In this document: positions 1-8,689 of the stretch, piece after piece
Layout of the letters: every line of letters starts with the position of its first letter
How positions within the stretch are numbered: position 1 is the stretch's first letter
Made by a program: the position numbers and the translations under genes
The notes under the pieces: generated by a model
What the model was told of the DNA's origin: nothing
Seen by the model: the letters and a program-made list of their open reading frames with translations, nothing else
Database searches by the model: none
Assembly (NCBI GenBank): GCA_049841315.1
Contig: JASGDB010000054.1
Coordinates: forward strand, 1-60,639
From: JASGDB01 sp049841315
GTDB taxonomy: Bacteria > Bacteroidota > Bacteroidia > Flavobacteriales > Weeksellaceae
DNA: 60,639 nucleotides
Direction: 5' to 3'

Positions 1-15
1 AGTCTTGAACTTTTG

Positions 16-41
16 GTTCTTTTGTTTCAAGACAAAAGAAC
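16..41. repeat. Perfect inverted repeat, 10-bp arms
   Basis: Arms GTTCTTTTGT (16-25) and ACAAAAGAAC (32-41) enclose a 6-nt loop. It could form a hairpin ending a gene left of the window, or be a short dispersed palindrome. No gene boundary is visible on the left, so its role is open. Confidence 0.5.
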
Positions 42-60
42 AGGAATTTAGAATTTATAG

Positions 61-513
61 ATAAATGTTAATTTTAAAATCCACAGTTTTTGTCGAAGAA
101 CCGAATTAAGAGAAGAGAGAAATTATTGGAATTTTAAAAATTGGGAGCAAGAATATAAAGACAGAGCATTCTGTCTTTGTATATTAAAGGGATTTGAAAA
201 TAACAAATTAGAAAAAGATTTGAAAAAAAGCGACAGGTCTTTTTATAATCCTTTAGGTATAGCAATATTTGATGATTCATTACAGCCAATAATTAATCAA
301 GAAATAAATAAGATTAGGTTGGATTCAATTAATTCAATTGGGTCTTATCCTGAAGATTTAAAAACATTATATCAGAAAAGAAACGTAGTAGGTCATTGTC
401 TGAATTTTTATAAAAGTAAAGAGTTAGATGATTTGGCTCACAAAGAAAGAAAAAATTGGAATAAAATATCAAATATTATGGATAAAATACACGAGAAAAT
501 CCCTACATATTAG
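61..513 (+). pseudogene. Decayed Tai4-like (type VI secretion amidase immunity) gene, 5' end lost
   Basis: The frame is open from after a stop at 58-60 to the stop at 511-513 but holds no ATG before the middle; the first usable start is TTG at 220, which would leave out a conserved-looking part (AFCLCILKGF, about 163-192). The C-terminal pattern, a cysteine followed by NFYKSKELDDL, recalls Tai4 immunity proteins, which neutralise Tae4 peptidoglycan amidases in the periplasm. Such proteins carry an export signal, which is missing here; an ATG at 65 lies in another frame and stops after 14 codons. I read it as a remnant that lost its signal sequence. A short gene starting at TTG 220 (97 residues) is the alternative. 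The family match is from memory of its pattern, so moderate. Confidence 0.5.
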
Positions 514-545
514 TTTTTGATTCCAGATTGTACCCGATGTCCCCA

Positions 546-613
546 CGCTGGCGCAAGCCTCCCGCTTGTGCCAAAGACTAAAAAATGACTCGAGCCAGAG
601 GCTCGCGCCAGCG
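546..613. repeat. REP-like inverted repeat
   Basis: CGCTGGCGCAAGCCTC (546-561) pairs with GAGGCTCGCGCCAGCG (598-613) at 15 of 16 positions, with a 36-nt GC-rich middle that is itself partly self-complementary. It is much richer in G+C than its surroundings. It follows the Tai4-like remnant and fills most of the gap 514-781; the rest of that gap shows nothing clear. Confidence 0.55.
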
Positions 614-781
614 AGGGCTTTCAACTTTTATAATCCTTTAACTCATACATACAATTTAAAAACAACCCTTTTTTAGCAAAAATTTATCATTTCCTCTCCT
701 TGGTTTTAACAAAATTTAATCTTTCCATAGGCTGATAAGGAACGGATTTTGTTAACTTTACGAAATGAAAATTCGTGATAT

Positions 782-976
782 ATGAGAAAAGAAGCAAGCG
801 TACTTTTAGCCGGAACATTGGGTTTTTTCACCGTTTTGGGAATTATTGGTTTCAAAAAAATACTGAAATCAAAAGATAGAAAATACCATAAAGAATACAA
901 AGATTACCACAGACTCTACGGAAAACGATACGAGGCTGAGGACGGCGACGGCGTGGAGTTTCTTGCGCTTCTGTAA
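782..976 (+). CDS. Small hypothetical membrane protein (64 aa)
   Basis: I do not recognise the family. The protein has one hydrophobic segment at about residues 6-23 (LLAGTLGFFTVLGIIGF), then a basic, tyrosine-rich region and an acidic end. This is the plan of a single-pass membrane protein with a short cytoplasmic tail. It starts at ATG 782 with no clear ribosome binding site, as usual in this window. Its 3' end lies about 175 nt before menD and there is no sign of co-transcription. An antisense frame covers part of it (852-1121) but has a less natural composition. Confidence 0.5.
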   Translation: MRKEASVLLAGTLGFFTVLGIIGFKKILKSKDRKYHKEYKDYHRLYGKRYEAEDGDGVEFLALL

Positions 977-1099
977 ATAAGCTAATATTCAAACAATATA
1001 TTTTTTCCGGTCTCATCGAAGCCGGATTTTTTTGTGGAAAACTTCCGTGTTCAGAAGAAAAATAGGGCTTTAAAATTTCATCCACAACGTTTAAAATCA

Positions 1100-1107
1100 T
1101 ACTTTTG
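1100..1107 (+). promoter_or_regulatory. Predicted -7 box of menD
   Basis: TACTTTTG fits the Bacteroidota sigma-A consensus TAnnTTTG and lies 44 nt before the chosen menD ATG. No good TTG -33 element is seen. It overlaps an in-frame GTG at 1107, which argues against that start. Confidence 0.5.
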
Positions 1108-1151
1108 TGCATGAAAACCATAGTGAAAGGTTTTCAGCCAAAAATCAACAC

Positions 1152-2825
1152 ATGAAGAAATACTCATCCAAAAGGAGCGTGCAGATTCTTGCTCATCTTC
1201 TGAAAGAATACGGAATTTCAGACGTGGTGATTTCTCCCGGTTCGCGGAATGCGCCTTTGGCAATACAGTTCGGCGAAATGGATGAAATCATCTGTTACAG
1301 TATTGTGGACGAAAGAAGCGCGGGATTTACAGCCTTGGGAATGGCGAAAAGCGTAAAAAAACCGGTAGCGATTACCTGCACAAGCGGTTCTGCGGCAGCC
1401 AATTATTATCCTGCGGTTACGGAAGCGTTTTATCAAAATGTGCCGCTGCTGATTCTTACGGCAGACCGTCCTTCGGATTTTGTGGATATTTTCGACGGAC
1501 AGACGATTCGCCAGAAAAACCTTTACCAACAACATTCTTACGGAGATTTTGAACTTTGGGAAGACAGCAAAGAGGGCGCAGAAGATTACAACTGGGACAT
1601 CATTAAAAAAGCCATTGAACTCTGCATCGAAAAGCAAGGCCCTGTTCACATCAATATTCCTTTGGAAGAGCCTCTGTATGATTTGGTTACGGAGCTTCCT
1701 TTTTTCCCGTCGGTGGAGAAAACCATTCAGAAAAAGAACTATGAACTGCCTTCTTCACTCGCCGCAGAATGGAATACTTCGCAGAGAATCCTGATTCTTG
1801 CCGGAACGAGAGATAACAGCGCAGAGTTGGAAGCACAGTTGTCGCAAATAGTTAAAAATCACAGTGCTGTCGTGTTGTGCGAGGCGAATTCCAATCTTCA
1901 TCACGATAAATTTTTCCATCATATCGACCGGTATGTTTCCGGATTTACGGAAGAAGATTATAAAACATACTCGCCTGATTTACTGATTACAATCGGGCAG
2001 AATGTGGTTTCCAAAAGGGTGAAGCAGTTTCTCCGAAAAGCACACCCGAAAAAACACTGGCATATTGACGAAGTCTGGCAGCCGGACACGTATTTTGCCT
2101 TAACGGATAAGATTGAAGTAAAACCCGAAGTGTTTTTTGGTAAGTTATTGAATTTCATCAATCTTGACCCTCGCTCGTATTTTAACCTCTGGGATGTTCT
2201 CCGCGATAAAAAAGATGCGAAACATGAGGAATATATGCAGAAAACCGCATTTTCCGATTTGTATTTTTTCAGTCTGTTTGCGCAGAAAGCTCCGGAGGAT
2301 TACGCCATTCATTTTTCCAATTCTTCGGCGATACGGTATGCGCAGCTGTTTGATTTTCCGAAAAACCATATTTACTGCAACCGCGGAACAAGCGGGATTG
2401 AAGGCTGTACATCAACTGCAATGGGATTTGCCATAAAAAACCCGAAACCAACGGTTTTGGTAACGGGAGATTTGGGATTTTTCTACGACATCAACGGGCT
2501 TTGGAATCAGTATATTCCGCCGTTTACGAGGATTATTGTTTTCAATAACGAAGAAGGAAATATTTTCAGGATTATTTCCGGTCCTTCCAATGCGAATCAG
2601 AATATTCTGGATGAATTTATCACCACGAAGCATAAGAGAACTGCGGAAAACGTTGCGAAAATGTTCGGTTTCGGGTATGTGAAAGTGGAGGACGAGACAA
2701 CATTGGAACGTGTTCTGGATAATTTCTTTAAACCGGATATTCATCCTAAAATATTGGAAGTCAACACTTCCGAAGTGCTGAACGCAGAAATACTGAACGA
2801 TTATTTTGAGTTTCTGAAAGGGTGA
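1152..2825 (+). CDS. menD: 2-succinyl-5-enolpyruvyl-6-hydroxy-3-cyclohexene-1-carboxylate synthase (MenD)
   Basis: MenD is a thiamine-diphosphate enzyme that joins isochorismate and 2-oxoglutarate, the first committed step of menaquinone synthesis. The 557-residue length is normal. The N-terminal pyrimidine-binding domain has the catalytic glutamate in VDERSAGFTALG (about residue 54), preceded by ISPGSRNAPL. The C-terminal pyrophosphate-binding domain has the Mg/ThDP motif GDLGFFYDING followed by VFNNEEGNIF (about 439-472). An in-frame GTG at 1107 would add 15 residues but overlaps the predicted promoter box, so ATG 1152 is chosen. No other men genes lie nearby, so it appears to be transcribed alone. 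Confidence 0.96.
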   Translation: MKKYSSKRSVQILAHLLKEYGISDVVISPGSRNAPLAIQFGEMDEIICYSIVDERSAGFTALGMAKSVKKPVAITCTSGSAAANYYPAVTEAFYQNVPLLILTADRPSDFVDIFDGQTIRQKNLYQQHSYGDFELWEDSKEGAEDYNWDIIKKAIELCIEKQGPVHINIPLEEPLYDLVTELPFFPSVEKTIQKKNYELPSSLAAEWNTSQRILILAGTRDNSAELEAQLSQIVKNHSAVVLCEANSNLHHDKFFHHIDRYVSGFTEEDYKTYSPDLLITIGQNVVSKRVKQFLRKAHPKKHWHIDEVWQPDTYFALTDKIEVKPEVFFGKLLNFINLDPRSYFNLWDVLRDKKDAKHEEYMQKTAFSDLYFFSLFAQKAPEDYAIHFSNSSAIRYAQLFDFPKNHIYCNRGTSGIEGCTSTAMGFAIKNPKPTVLVTGDLGFFYDINGLWNQYIPPFTRIIVFNNEEGNIFRIISGPSNANQNILDEFITTKHKRTAENVAKMFGFGYVKVEDETTLERVLDNFFKPDIHPKILEVNTSEVLNAEILNDYFEFLKG

Positions 2826-2835
2826 TTTTTTAAAC

Positions 2836-2948
2836 TAACGAGCGCAAAGAAATTTTACAAATAAAATTGTGTGAAAAACGCCTTTGCAAACCTTAAAAAT
2901 AAAGCGATTAGTAGTTAAAAGTATCTTTGCGGAATCCTTGCGTTTAAA
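2836..2948. repeat. Possible degenerate palindromic element
   Basis: The menD-topB gap holds AGCGCAAAGAAATTTTAC near its left end, and on the other strand of its right end a stretch with CGCAAGGATTCCGCAAAG. The words resemble those of the palindromic element at 5187-5348. It may be an eroded relative; the similarity is loose and judged by eye. Confidence 0.25.
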
Positions 2949-3031
2949 AATTAGGCAACAGAAAATTCAAAATTGTCATTTAACAAAACAATTCCCTCCG
3001 AAATCCCCTCCGGATGTTCCGTGAAACCTTT

Positions 3032-5068
3032 TTATTTCGTGGTTTTTCCTTTTAAAACCAAATCCTGAATCTGTTTTTCCGTGAGTTTTTTTCCGAAAAC
3101 CACAAACGGAATTTTGAATCCGCAGTTTTTAAAATCAGAACAGCCGACAGAGGTTTTTCCTTTTATTAATCGGGAATTTTTGCATTTCGGACATTGGGTT
3201 TCTTCCCAAAGAAATTCGGTTTTGGGTTTTGGTTTGCTTTCTTTTTTGGGTGCTTCGGTTTTTTCTTCGTGAAGTGAAATCACTTTTCCTTTTCCGTCAA
3301 CCACTTTTTTCACGAGAACGGAAACCATTTCAATCAGTTCGTCTTTGAATTGTTGCGGTTCGTATTCGCCTTTTTCGATTTTACGGAGTTTAAATTCCCA
3401 TTCTCCGGTAAGTTCAGGGCTTTTCAGAAGTTCGTCTTCAATGGTGTCAATCAAATCAATTCCGGTTTGTGTGGCAAAAAGATTTTTCTTTTTCTTCTCG
3501 ATATATTTGCGTTTGAAAAGCGTTTCGATAATATTTGCACGAGTTGAAGGACGACCGATTCCGTTGGCTTTCAGCATTTCACGGAGTTCTTCGTCTTCCA
3601 CCTGTTTTCCGGCGGTTTCCATTGCACGGAGCAAAGTCGCTTCGGTGTAAGGTTTCGGCGGAGTGGTTTTTCCCTGATGAATAAACGGTTCGTGTTCTCC
3701 TTTTTCTCCGGCGGTAAATTCGGGAATGTTTTGTTCCTCGTCTTTTTCTTTTTCGGATTTTTCGGCGGAATCTTTCGGTTCTTTGGCGTAAACGATTCTC
3801 CAGCCTTGTTCCAAAATCTGCTTTCCGCTGGCTTTAAAAGGAATCGTTCCGACCTGCGCTTCCACCAAAGTATTGGAAATTTTACACTCGGGATAAAAAA
3901 CCGCGATAAACCGTTTTGCAACCAAATCGTACACGAGTTTTTCCTCTCTGCTCAGATTTTTGGACGGCGGAATTTCGGTCGGAATAATGGCGTGGTGGTC
4001 GGTTACTTTGGAATCGTCAAAAACCGCTTTGCTTTTCGGAATCGGTTGTTCCAGAAGTGGAGAAATCAATTCTGAATAAAAGTGCATACTCCGCAGAATT
4101 CCTGCAATTTTAGGATGAAGATTTTCCGATAAATAGGTGGTATCCACTCGCGGATAAGTGGTATGTTTTTTTTCGTATAAACTTTGAATGTAATTTAAAG
4201 TCTGCTCTGCGGAAAAGCCGTATTTTTTGTTGGCTTCCACCTGAAGTCCGGTCAAATCGAATAATCGGGGATTTTTTTCTTTTCCCTCTTTGATTTCAAA
4301 AGAAACGATTTCAAAAAGATTTTGTTTCAGATATTCCAGACCTTTGTCGGCTCGTTCCTGCGATTTCAGGCGGTCAATAGAAGCATTGAAAACCACATCG
4401 CGGTATTTCGTTTTCAGTTCCCAATAATCTTCGGACGTAAACGCATTGATTTCTTTCTGCCGTTGAACGAGCATCGCCAAAGTCGGGGTCTGCACTCTGC
4501 CAACGGACAAAACCGCCTTATTTCCCCCGAATTTTTTAGTAAAAAGCCTCGTTGCATTAATTCCCAAAAGCCAGTCTCCAATCGCTCTTGCGTTTCCTGC
4601 CTGATACAAATTCCCGTAGTCTTCCGCAGGTTTCAGATTTTCAAAACCCTCTTTTATGGCATCTTCCGTCAATGAAGAAATCCAGAGGCGTTTCATCGGT
4701 TTACTGCATTTCGCTTTCTGCAAAACCCACCGCTGAATCAGTTCTCCCTCTTGTCCGGCATCACCACAGTTGATGACTTCATCGCATTCTCCCACCAATT
4801 TTTCAATGGTTTTAAACTGCCTTTCAACGCCGTTGTTGGGAATGAGTTTTATCCCAAAATTTTTAGGAATAATCGGAAGCATAAAGAGATTCCACGCTTT
4901 GTATTGCGGTGCGTAATCGTGCGGTTCTTTGAGGGTGCAGAGATGCCCGAAAGTCCACGTTACGCAATAGCCGTTTCCTTCCATATAGCCTTGCTTCGGG
5001 GAAGTTGCTCCCAAAACTTTGGCGATGTCGCGGGCGACGGACGGTTTTTCGGCGATGCAGAGTTTCAT
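3032..5068 (-). CDS. topB: DNA topoisomerase III (type IA)
   Basis: Type IA topoisomerases cut one DNA strand through a 5'-phosphotyrosine and relax or decatenate DNA. The 678-residue protein opens with a TOPRIM domain (MKLCIAEKPSVARDIA); its metal motif DAGQEGE is at about 103-109. The active-site tyrosine is in TYPRVDTTYL (Y305). A lysine/glutamate-rich linker leads to a zinc ribbon with four cysteines at about 626, 629, 643 and 649 and a final IPF motif. Domain order and length suit a chromosomal TopB. It converges with menD and is divergent from the isomerase gene at 5452. No clear TAnnTTTG box was found before its start. Confidence 0.95.
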   Translation of the reverse strand: MKLCIAEKPSVARDIAKVLGATSPKQGYMEGNGYCVTWTFGHLCTLKEPHDYAPQYKAWNLFMLPIIPKNFGIKLIPNNGVERQFKTIEKLVGECDEVINCGDAGQEGELIQRWVLQKAKCSKPMKRLWISSLTEDAIKEGFENLKPAEDYGNLYQAGNARAIGDWLLGINATRLFTKKFGGNKAVLSVGRVQTPTLAMLVQRQKEINAFTSEDYWELKTKYRDVVFNASIDRLKSQERADKGLEYLKQNLFEIVSFEIKEGKEKNPRLFDLTGLQVEANKKYGFSAEQTLNYIQSLYEKKHTTYPRVDTTYLSENLHPKIAGILRSMHFYSELISPLLEQPIPKSKAVFDDSKVTDHHAIIPTEIPPSKNLSREEKLVYDLVAKRFIAVFYPECKISNTLVEAQVGTIPFKASGKQILEQGWRIVYAKEPKDSAEKSEKEKDEEQNIPEFTAGEKGEHEPFIHQGKTTPPKPYTEATLLRAMETAGKQVEDEELREMLKANGIGRPSTRANIIETLFKRKYIEKKKKNLFATQTGIDLIDTIEDELLKSPELTGEWEFKLRKIEKGEYEPQQFKDELIEMVSVLVKKVVDGKGKVISLHEEKTEAPKKESKPKPKTEFLWEETQCPKCKNSRLIKGKTSVGCSDFKNCGFKIPFVVFGKKLTEKQIQDLVLKGKTTK

Positions 5069-5186
5069 CTTTGGTTTATGCTTTATTGGTGTAAACGTCA
5101 GAACATTTCATCCTGAGTTTTTTATTTTTTGAAGGATTGCAAATTTGCGATTTTTAAATTCAAAAGGCAAATGTCTGAACATATTA

Positions 5187-5348
5187 ATATTTTTGCCGCA
5201 AGGAGCGCAATGGTATTTTCACAAATGTTCAAACTTTTTTTCGTTCGCAAAGCCACTTCGTTTAGCAAGGAAATAGCCTTAGCGAACGAAAAAATCAACC
5301 CAAAACAAATAAAAGAATCCATTGTGCTGCTTGCGGTAAAAATAATTG
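5187..5348. repeat. Large imperfect palindrome (MITE-like or REP-like element)
   Basis: Nested complementary blocks run through about 160 bp. The outer arms (5191-5213 and 5320-5342) match at about 21 of 24 positions. The inner arms TTTTTTCGTTCGC (about 5236-5248) and GCGAACGAAAAAA (about 5282-5294) match exactly. The centre is also partly self-complementary. The whole region could fold into one long hairpin. It fills most of the topB-isomerase gap. A frame of about 92 codons crosses it on the plus strand, but its composition follows the palindrome and I do not call it a gene. Confidence 0.55.
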
Positions 5349-5364
5349 AACTACAACATTTACG

Positions 5365-5393
5365 TTGCGTTTTATTTCAAAACAGTATCTTTG
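5365..5393 (+). promoter_or_regulatory. Predicted promoter of the SlyD-type isomerase gene
   Basis: TTG at 5365-5367 and TATCTTTG at 5386-5393 are spaced 18 nt, a good match to the Bacteroidota -33/-7 promoter. The box is 58 nt before the ATG at 5452, which supports that start over in-frame starts upstream. Confidence 0.6.
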
Positions 5394-5451
5394 TAAAAAA
5401 GCCGTAAAAGTCTTACGGTACATAACAGGGAATATCCCAAAATACAGTAAA

Positions 5452-5952
5452 ATGACAATAGAAAACAATCACGTAGTTGCCCTAAACTACACTCTTCATA
5501 CGATTGAAGAAGACGGAAGCAAAACCCTCGTTGAAAAATCCGATGCAGAAAATCCGCTTACCTTTTTGTACGGTGTGGGAATGATGATTCCGAAATTTGA
5601 AGAAAGCATCAAAGGTTTAAAAGCAGGAGATAAAACAGCTTTCACCATTGCTCCTTCCGAAGGATATGGCGAAAGACATAATGATGCGATAGCACAATTA
5701 CCTTTAGAAATGTTCAAAGAATCGGGAATGCCGCCTGTAGGTGCGATACTTCCTTTATCCGACAATCAGGGGAATAATTTTCAGGCTGTTGTGGTAGAGG
5801 TAACTCCGGAAGCTGTTGTGGCAGACCTTAACCACCCAATGGCAGGAAGAACTTTGGATTTTGAAGTAGAAATCTTAGCGACCCGCCCTGCAACCGAAGA
5901 AGAACTTTCTCACGGACACGCTCACGGAATTGACGGAACTTCCGGGCATTAA
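5452..5952 (+). CDS. FKBP-type peptidyl-prolyl isomerase, SlyD-like
   Basis: SlyD-type proteins combine proline isomerisation with chaperone activity and often bind metal. The 166-residue protein has a split FKBP domain: GVGMMIPKFEESIKGL, then APSEGYGE, then an inserted chaperone flap (about 70-120), and the family signature NHPMAG before the last strand. The C-terminus is histidine-rich (HGHAHG and a final H), a shorter version of the SlyD metal-binding tail. ATG 5452 is chosen because the predicted promoter lies at 5365-5393 and the residues upstream do not look like FKBP. There is no signal peptide, so it is cytoplasmic. It is transcribed alone toward clpC. Confidence 0.92.
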   Translation: MTIENNHVVALNYTLHTIEEDGSKTLVEKSDAENPLTFLYGVGMMIPKFEESIKGLKAGDKTAFTIAPSEGYGERHNDAIAQLPLEMFKESGMPPVGAILPLSDNQGNNFQAVVVEVTPEAVVADLNHPMAGRTLDFEVEILATRPATEEELSHGHAHGIDGTSGH

Positions 5953-5991
5953 TCAATTATAAAATATGAAAAACCCTTTCGGAGTTTCAAA

Positions 5992-6024
5992 AAACCTCAT
6001 AGGTTTCAAAAACCTATGAGGTTT
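5992..6024. terminator. Bidirectional hairpin terminator
   Basis: AAACCTCATAGGTTT (5992-6006) and its exact complement (6010-6024) enclose CAA. It lies between the convergent isomerase gene and clpC. A nearly identical hairpin occurs at 21664-21696. Confidence 0.65.
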
Positions 6025-6055
6025 AATGGTCTTTTGATAAAAATGTGAATAAACT

Positions 6056-6090
6056 GAACCCTTTCAGAGTTTCAAACTCCGAAAGGGTTC
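6056..6090. terminator. Second hairpin between convergent genes
   Basis: GAACCCTTTCAGAGTTT (6056-6072) pairs with 6074-6090 at 16 of 17 positions. A partial third copy of the left arm is at 5971-5986, so the short gap holds repeated pieces of one palindrome. It probably ends clpC transcription. Confidence 0.55.
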
Positions 6091-6114
6091 GTTTATAAAA
6101 ACTTCTTTTGGAAA

Positions 6115-8634
6115 TTATTCCACAGCTTCTTTCTCTTTTTCGGTTTCTCCGATGAGTCCGTCTTTCTCATTATTGAGCTTCAGAATTACGGTTTCTCCGT
6201 CGCTGAATTGTTTATTCACGAGCATTTCCGCCAGTAAATCTTCTATATATTTCTGAATGGCTCTCTTCAGAGGTCTTGCTCCGAAATCTTTGTCCCAGCC
6301 TTTTTCTGCGATGAAATTTTTGGCATCTTCCGTTAATTCCACATGATAGCCTAATTTTTCCAATCTTCCGTACAGTTTGGAAAGTTCGAGGTCGATAATT
6401 TTCTTAATATCTTCTTGTTCCAAAGCATTGAAGATGATGATATCGTCAATTCTGTTCAAAAATTCCGGAGCGAAGGCTTTTTTCAAGGCACTTTCGATGG
6501 TGCTTCTGGCTCTTGCATCAGAAGTGCTTTTCTTCGCAGAAGTTCCGAAACCAACTCCGTCGCCGAAATCTTTCAAATCCCGTGTTCCGATATTGGAAGT
6601 CAAGATGATAATCGTATTTCTGAAATCGATTTTTCTACCCAAAGAATCGGTAACGTGCCCTTCATCTAAAATTTGGAGCAGAATATTGAAAACATCAGGA
6701 TGCGCTTTTTCAATTTCGTCCAAAAGTACGACTGCGTAAGGCTTTCTTCTTACCGCTTCCGTTAATTGTCCGCCTTCTTCGTAGCCAACGTATCCCGGAG
6801 GAGCGCCTACCAATCTCGATACGGCAAATTTTTCCATGTATTCGCTCATATCTATTCGGATTAATGCTTCATCGGAATCGAATAATTCACGAGCCATTAC
6901 TTTTGCCAGTTCGGTTTTTCCGACACCGGTTGTTCCAAGGAAAATAAATGTTCCGATTGGTCGGTTCGGGTCTTTCAATCCCGCTCTGTTTCTTTGAATG
7001 GCTTTCACTACTTTTTTCACGGCATCTTCCTGTCCGATTACTTTTCCGTTCAGTTTATCGTCCATTTGAGCGAGTTTATCCAGCTCGTTTTTGCCGACTT
7101 TGGTTACGGGAACGCCGCTCATCATGGAAACCACTTCTGCTACATTTTCTTCGGTTACGGTTTCTTTTTTCTCTTTTACATTTTTGTCCCATTCTTCCTG
7201 AGCGACCTGAAGTTCTCTCTGTAAAAATTCTTCTTCGTCTTTCAGTTTTCTGGCTTCGAGATAATCCTGTGCTTTTACGGCTTTTTGTTTCAGCTCCTTT
7301 ATTTCCTCGATTTTCTTTTCGTTTTCGATGATTTCGTTCGGAACTTTCATGTTTTTGATATAAACACGCGAACCTGCTTCGTCCAAAGCATCAATCGCCT
7401 TGTCCGGAAGAAAACGGTCGGTAATGTATCTCGATGTTAAATTTACACACGCAGAAATAGCTTCATCGGTGTAATGAACATTGTGGTGGTCTTCGTATTT
7501 GTCTTTAATTTGATTCAGAATCTGAATGGTTTCCTCAATGGAAGTCGGCTCTACCATTACTTTCTGGAAACGTCTTTCCAACGCGCCGTCTTTTTCGATA
7601 TACTGCCGGTATTCATCCAGAGTTGTTGCACCGATGCACTGGATTTCTCCTCTTGCCAAAGCAGGTTTGAACATATTGGAAGCGTCCAGACTTCCGGTAG
7701 AACCTCCCGCTCCTACAATAGTGTGAAGCTCATCGATGAAAAGAATGACATCTCTGTTTTTTTCGAGTTCCGTCATTATCGCTTTCATTCTTTCCTCGAA
7801 TTGTCCGCGATATTTCGTCCCGGCAACCAAACTTGCCAAATCCAATGTAATGACACGTTTTCCGTACAGAACTCTCGATACTTTTTTCTGATGGATTCTT
7901 AGTGCCAAACCTTCTGCAATCGCAGATTTTCCAACGCCCGGCTCTCCGATTAAAAGCGGATTATTCTTTTTTCTTCTCGATAAAATCTGCGACACTCTTT
8001 CTATTTCTTTTTCACGCCCGATGACAGGGTCGAGCTTTCCGTCTTTTGCCAAAGAGGTCAAATCCCTTCCGAAATTATCCAAAGTCGGTGTTTTGCTTTT
8101 TCCTGTTCCGAGATTTCCGGTTGGTTTCCGCATCTGGCTGTATTCTTCTCTTTCGTCTTCTTCGTCATAAGCACTCATTTTCGGAGATTGACCGGAGTTT
8201 TTCAGCATCATCTGATATTCTCTGGAAACCCTTTCGTAATCCACGTCGTAGGCTTCGAGGATGCTGGATGTCGGGTCTTCCGGTTTGTAGAGAATTCCGA
8301 GGAGGAGATGCACGGTGTTGATTTCTCCACTGCGGTATTGCCGGCATTCCAGCTCTGAGCGTTTTACCGCCTGGTCAGCCATTTTGGTAAAAGAGATATT
8401 GGGAACTTCCTCAGAAATCGGATTATGCCCTATTGCGTTGAAAGTTTCAATTTTTCTTCTTATTTGCGTCAAATCGGCATTGAGATTCTGTAGAATTTCA
8501 CGTGCGGAATTATCTGTTTTAAGGATTCCCAACAGCAGATGCTCTGTATTGAGGAATTCGCTTTTCAGTCTTTTCGCTTCGGTTTTGCCTTGTTTGAACA
8601 CGTTGTTCAGTCCGTCTGAAAATTTATAATCCAT
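6115..8634 (-). CDS. clpC: ATP-dependent Clp protease ATP-binding subunit ClpC
   Basis: ClpC is a AAA+ unfoldase that feeds proteins to the ClpP peptidase. The 839-residue protein has two Clp-N repeats (about 1-145), a first AAA+ module with Walker A GEPGVGKSAIAE (about 230) and Walker B FIDELHT (about 299), a UVR-like middle segment (DYLEARKLKDEEEF, about 457-470), a second AAA+ module with Walker A GTTGVGKTELAK (about 567), and the ClpB-type C-terminal small domain. The UVR-like segment and the short middle region point to ClpC rather than ClpB. clpP is not in the window. A palindrome at 8659-8682 lies at the predicted transcription start, suggesting repressor control. Confidence 0.96.
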   Translation of the reverse strand: MDYKFSDGLNNVFKQGKTEAKRLKSEFLNTEHLLLGILKTDNSAREILQNLNADLTQIRRKIETFNAIGHNPISEEVPNISFTKMADQAVKRSELECRQYRSGEINTVHLLLGILYKPEDPTSSILEAYDVDYERVSREYQMMLKNSGQSPKMSAYDEEDEREEYSQMRKPTGNLGTGKSKTPTLDNFGRDLTSLAKDGKLDPVIGREKEIERVSQILSRRKKNNPLLIGEPGVGKSAIAEGLALRIHQKKVSRVLYGKRVITLDLASLVAGTKYRGQFEERMKAIMTELEKNRDVILFIDELHTIVGAGGSTGSLDASNMFKPALARGEIQCIGATTLDEYRQYIEKDGALERRFQKVMVEPTSIEETIQILNQIKDKYEDHHNVHYTDEAISACVNLTSRYITDRFLPDKAIDALDEAGSRVYIKNMKVPNEIIENEKKIEEIKELKQKAVKAQDYLEARKLKDEEEFLQRELQVAQEEWDKNVKEKKETVTEENVAEVVSMMSGVPVTKVGKNELDKLAQMDDKLNGKVIGQEDAVKKVVKAIQRNRAGLKDPNRPIGTFIFLGTTGVGKTELAKVMARELFDSDEALIRIDMSEYMEKFAVSRLVGAPPGYVGYEEGGQLTEAVRRKPYAVVLLDEIEKAHPDVFNILLQILDEGHVTDSLGRKIDFRNTIIILTSNIGTRDLKDFGDGVGFGTSAKKSTSDARARSTIESALKKAFAPEFLNRIDDIIIFNALEQEDIKKIIDLELSKLYGRLEKLGYHVELTEDAKNFIAEKGWDKDFGARPLKRAIQKYIEDLLAEMLVNKQFSDGETVILKLNNEKDGLIGETEKEKEAVE

Positions 8635-8658
8635 AATATATTGCTCTCAATCTTTAGA

Positions 8659-8682
8659 TTAAAGATAGGAATTTATCTTTAA
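8659..8682. promoter_or_regulatory. Perfect 9-6-9 palindrome, candidate clpC operator
   Basis: TTAAAGATA (8659-8667) and TATCTTTAA (8674-8682) are exact complements with a 6-nt centre. The predicted clpC -7 box ends at 8690 on the minus strand, so transcription would start near 8683 and the palindrome would occupy about +1 to +24. Stress-controlled clp genes are often held by repressors at such sites. A leader hairpin is the alternative. Confidence 0.5.
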
Positions 8683-8689
8683 CAACAAT

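Noticed and set aside
3032..5068. topB as a sign of an integrative conjugative element
   Set aside because: No traG, relaxase or integrase is nearby, and the neighbours are housekeeping genes.
5129..5407. Open frame of 92 codons on the plus strand
   Set aside because: It runs across the long palindrome 5187-5348 and its sequence follows the hairpin; the promoter at 5365-5393 lies inside it.
5920..5952. Histidine-rich end of the isomerase as a frameshift artefact
   Set aside because: Metal-binding histidine tails are normal for SlyD-type proteins.
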